The position numbers were made by a program, and so were the translations under genes. A model generated the notes under the pieces. It worked only from the letters and a program-made list of their open reading frames with translations, had not been told where the DNA came from and did no database searches. 64,000 bases of DNA from Psychroflexus aestuariivivens (lineage in GTDB: Bacteria; Bacteroidota; Bacteroidia; Flavobacteriales; Flavobacteriaceae). The stretch covers positions 62,001 to 126,000 of the forward strand of contig NZ_RQVT01000024.1 of assembly GCF_004010055.1 (NCBI RefSeq). The letters run 5' to 3'. Shown piece by piece: positions 61,840 through 64,000 of this stretch; position 1 is the stretch's first letter; the number at the start of each line of letters is the position of its first letter.

Positions 61840-61919
61840 TCGTTGTCTTAGAAATTTTGTTATCATGGTAACCTGAATTTCAATTTGCACTCCTAACTCT
61901 CTGAGAATGAAATAAAATT

Positions 61920-61955
61920 AAAAAAGCCAGATTTAGAAAAATCTGGCTTTTTTGA
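61920..61955. terminator. Bidirectional terminator between the outer-membrane gene and rocD
   Basis: AAAAAAGCCAGATTT pairs perfectly with AAATCTGGCTTTTTT around AGAA; T-runs on both strands. Confidence 0.9.
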
Positions 61956-61975
61956 TGAATTTGAAAAATCAAATA

Positions 61976-63259
61976 TTATTTTTCAAATGTTTTCAATGTT
62001 TTTATGATAATTGACACACAATCCATCAATTGTTCTTTATTGATTACTAATGGTGGTGCAAAACGAATGATGTTACCATGAGTTGGTTTTGCTAAAAGAC
62101 CGTTTTCTTTTAGAGCTACACAAATATCCCAAGCTGTTGAACTGTCTTCAGAATCGTTGATCACAATAGCATTCAGTAAACCACGACCACGGACGAGTTT
62201 AACAATATTATGTTTTTCGATAAATTTATTCAATTCACTTCTGAATAAATCTCCCATTTCTCGTGCATTTTGTGCTAATTTTTCATCCTTAACAACTTCA
62301 AGTGCTTCCATCGCCACAGCTGCAGCCACTGGATTTCCCCCAAAAGTTGAACCGTGTTGACCAGGCTGGATGACATTCATTATTGCATCATCAGCTAAAA
62401 CTGCTGAGACTGGATAAGCACCTCCAGATAAAGCTTTCCCTAAAATCAAAACATCCGGACGCGAATAAGTATTTTCTTGGCGTTCGCAGTGACCTTGGCA
62501 GTCACATTTACCACAAACAGCTAATAATGCGCCAGTTCTTGCAATTCCCGTTTGAATTTCATCTGCCATAAATAGCACATTATGCTCATTGCATAATTCT
62601 TTGACTTTAGGAATAAATGAATCTTGCGGCGTATAAACACCTGCTTCTCCTTGAATTGGTTCAATAAGTGCACCTGCTATATTTTTGTTTTCCTTCAAAA
62701 CTTTTTCCAAAGCTTCAGCATCATCATAAGGTACTTTTATAAATCCAGGCGTGTATGGACCAAAGTTTTTTCTAGCACCTTCATCATTACTAAATGAAAT
62801 GATTGTTGTTGTTCTTCCGTGGAAATTATTTTCGAATACAATAATTTGCGCTTCAGTTTCAGCAATACCTTTTCTTTCGTAAGCCCATTTTCTACAAATC
62901 TTAATCGCTGTTTCTACAGCTTCAGCGCCGGTATTCATTGGCAGCAACTTGTCGAAGTTAAAATATTCTGTGGCATATTTTTCAAAAACACCCAATACAT
63001 TATTATGAAAAGCACGTGAAGTCAAAGTAATTGTTTGTGCTTGTTCGTGCATCGCATTGATAATCCTAGGGTGGCAGTGTCCCTGATTTACAGCAGAATA
63101 GGCTGAAAGGAAGTCATAATATTTTTTACCTTCTACATCCCAGACATAAACGCCTTCTCCTTTTTTTAATACAGCTGGTAACGGATGGTAATTATGCGCA
63201 CCGTGCTTATCTTCTAAAGCTATGGCTTGATCTGATGTTTTTACATCTTCTACTTTCAT
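61976..63259 (-). CDS. rocD: Ornithine--oxo-acid transaminase with a Cys-rich insert
   Basis: 427 residues, PLP fold type I. Makes glutamate semialdehyde from ornithine in arginine breakdown or proline synthesis. Seen: YDFLSAYSAVNQGHCHPRII near 50, LLPMNTGAEAVETAIK, NNFHGRTTTIISFS, PIQGEAGV, LFMADEIQTGIARTG and the PLP Lys275 in LILGKALSGGAYPVSAV. Between the last two lies an insert with Cys249, Cys252, Cys254 and Cys258 (CGKCDCQGHC), absent from the human and Bacillus enzymes. It may bind a metal. Single-gene unit. Confidence 0.94.
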   Translation of the reverse strand: MKVEDVKTSDQAIALEDKHGAHNYHPLPAVLKKGEGVYVWDVEGKKYYDFLSAYSAVNQGHCHPRIINAMHEQAQTITLTSRAFHNNVLGVFEKYATEYFNFDKLLPMNTGAEAVETAIKICRKWAYERKGIAETEAQIIVFENNFHGRTTTIISFSNDEGARKNFGPYTPGFIKVPYDDAEALEKVLKENKNIAGALIEPIQGEAGVYTPQDSFIPKVKELCNEHNVLFMADEIQTGIARTGALLAVCGKCDCQGHCERQENTYSRPDVLILGKALSGGAYPVSAVLADDAIMNVIQPGQHGSTFGGNPVAAAVAMEALEVVKDEKLAQNAREMGDLFRSELNKFIEKHNIVKLVRGRGLLNAIVINDSEDSSTAWDICVALKENGLLAKPTHGNIIRFAPPLVINKEQLMDCVSIIIKTLKTFEK

Positions 63260-63294
63260 ATTTATAAGTTTTAAACTTTAATAATCATTTTTGG

Positions 63295-63302
63295 CAAAAA
63301 TA
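63295..63302 (-). promoter_or_regulatory. TAnnTTTG promoter box (TATTTTTG) for rocD
   Basis: Exact -7 consensus on the minus strand, 35 bases before the ATG. Confidence 0.5.
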
Positions 63303-63427
63303 AACATCTCATTTTCAATTTTTCGTAAAGAAAATCGAAAACTATTGATTTCAGCTAATTTATTTTTGTTTTAAATAAAAAACTGAACAAAACGACTTTA
63401 GTCATAAAAAAGAATAATTTTATAAAT

Positions 63428-63435
63428 TAATTTTG
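63428..63435 (+). promoter_or_regulatory. TAnnTTTG promoter box (TAATTTTG) for the SLC13-family gene
   Basis: Exact -7 consensus 18 bases before the ATG at 63454. Confidence 0.4.
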
Positions 63436-63453
63436 AAACTTAAATCTCATTTT

Positions 63454-64000
63454 ATGTATCAAGATTCTAGACGGTACTCTAAAAAAATTATAGGAAAAAT
63501 AAATCAAACCATTTCAGAAAAAATGAATTGGCAAAGTCGTTCGCTTCAGTTTGTACTTAGTTTTGTTTTAGCTTTAGGTTTAAGTTATTTAATTAAAGAC
63601 CCAAATTTTACGGAAGGACAAAGTTCTGTCCTATTTATTTTATTTTTTTCAATTGGTTTATGGATTACAGAAGCCATTCCGCCTTTTGCGGTTGGAATTT
63701 TAATTATAGGTTATCTTGTGTTTACGATGAGTAATCTGGAAACTGAAAACGTAAAGCAATATGTACAAACTTGGTCAGATTCTGTAATTTGGCTTTTTCT
63801 AGGTGGTTTTTTTATAGCTGAAGCAATGAAGAAAACTGCTTTAGATCAATCTTTATTGAAGATTATTGTTCCTAAACTTGGTGAACAATCCAAAAATATT
63901 TTGCTAGGATTAATGCTAATTACGGCTTTTCTTTCAATGTTGATGAGCAACACTGCTACAACCGCGATGATGATTGCCAGCATTACGCCAATTACATTGA
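63454..64000 (+). CDS. SLC13/DASS-family sodium:anion symporter, cut by window edge
   Basis: Open from ATG 63454 to the end of the window, 182 residues visible of about 480-520 expected. A basic N-terminus of about 30 residues (MYQDSRRYSKKIIGKINQTI) is followed by helices SLQFVLSFVLALGLSYLI, SSVLFILFFSIGLWITEAIP and VIWLFLGGFFIAEAMKKT. Near the end is MLMSNTATTAMMIASI, whose Ser-Asn-Thr is the carboxylate- and sodium-binding loop of the family. The substrate is likely a dicarboxylate or sulfate; which one depends on the unseen half. Confidence 0.9.
   Translation, partial: MYQDSRRYSKKIIGKINQTISEKMNWQSRSLQFVLSFVLALGLSYLIKDPNFTEGQSSVLFILFFSIGLWITEAIPPFAVGILIIGYLVFTMSNLETENVKQYVQTWSDSVIWLFLGGFFIAEAMKKTALDQSLLKIIVPKLGEQSKNILLGLMLITAFLSMLMSNTATTAMMIASITPITL

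Noticed and set aside
1-64000. CRISPR arrays, tRNAs, rRNAs, insertion-sequence transposases, toxin-antitoxin or restriction genes
   Set aside because: Looked for on both strands; none seen.

Overview
The window is a stretch of chromosome from a member of the Bacteroidota, almost certainly family Flavobacteriaceae. The DNA is AT-rich. Many genes are preceded by the TAnnTTTG promoter element of that phylum, and Shine-Dalgarno sequences are essentially absent. Marker genes agree: gliding genes gldF and gldG, two proteins with type IX secretion (T9SS) sorting domains, a PorP/SprF protein, and families typical of flavobacteria (DUF4293, DUF4834, DUF2797, DUF1573, a cyclophilin-FKBP fusion). I do not assign a genus. 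No tRNA, rRNA, CRISPR array, prophage or transposase gene was seen, and no stretch over 300 bases is without a gene.

Layout. 1-2.7 kb: pyrB (cut by the left edge) and pyrR, then a divergent Nramp-like transporter. 2.8-9.5 kb: dnaK, sdaA with a small insertion behind it, the fused peptidyl-prolyl isomerase, a T9SS cargo protein whose signal peptide is put out of frame by a T10 run, and a small membrane protein overlapping an Smr-domain gene. 9.5-14.2 kb: a GH3-family enzyme, DUF2797, rpsU, a PagL-like lipid A deacylase and birA. 14.3-19.4 kb: rsfS-ftsH, a terminator, then a lipid cluster of LUD protein, cdsA, psd and an acyl-CoA-binding protein. 19.5-25.2 kb: a T9SS triad of large type-B cargo, SprF-like protein and OmpA/PD40 protein. 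25.3-32.1 kb: valS, DUF1573, an aspartyl protease with a PDZ domain, an aminotransferase and murB. 32.2-39.1 kb: a Cys-rich mini-protein, an ECF sigma factor with DUF4174, purC-phoH, and an operon of a DUF62 protein, a monooxygenase-like protein, gldF and gldG. 39.1-46.7 kb: folP-cdaA (c-di-AMP synthesis), truA with an ABC exporter, a phosphodiesterase, DUF4293, and rho with a long disordered insert. 46.7-55.2 kb: type II NADH dehydrogenase, an ECF sigma factor with a membrane protein, xerD, bcp, nth without an iron-sulfur cluster, a third ECF sigma factor with a 49-residue protein behind it, and uvrA. 55.2-64 kb: a candidate small RNA, a flippase/glycosyltransferase/YfhO/DUF4834 surface-glycan operon, an outer-membrane protein, rocD with a Cys-rich insert, and an SLC13 transporter cut by the right edge.

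Most of the window is core metabolism and envelope biology in short, tightly packed operons. I found no complete, clearly new multi-gene system. The points most worth a second look are: the T10 tract in front of the T9SS cargo gene; the DUF62 protein that appears to have lost two catalytic-triad residues; the insertion with an 11-bp target duplication behind sdaA; the likely leaderless Cys-rich mini-protein; the ECF-linked 49-residue protein; and a promoter-hairpin-terminator cassette without a gene after uvrA.
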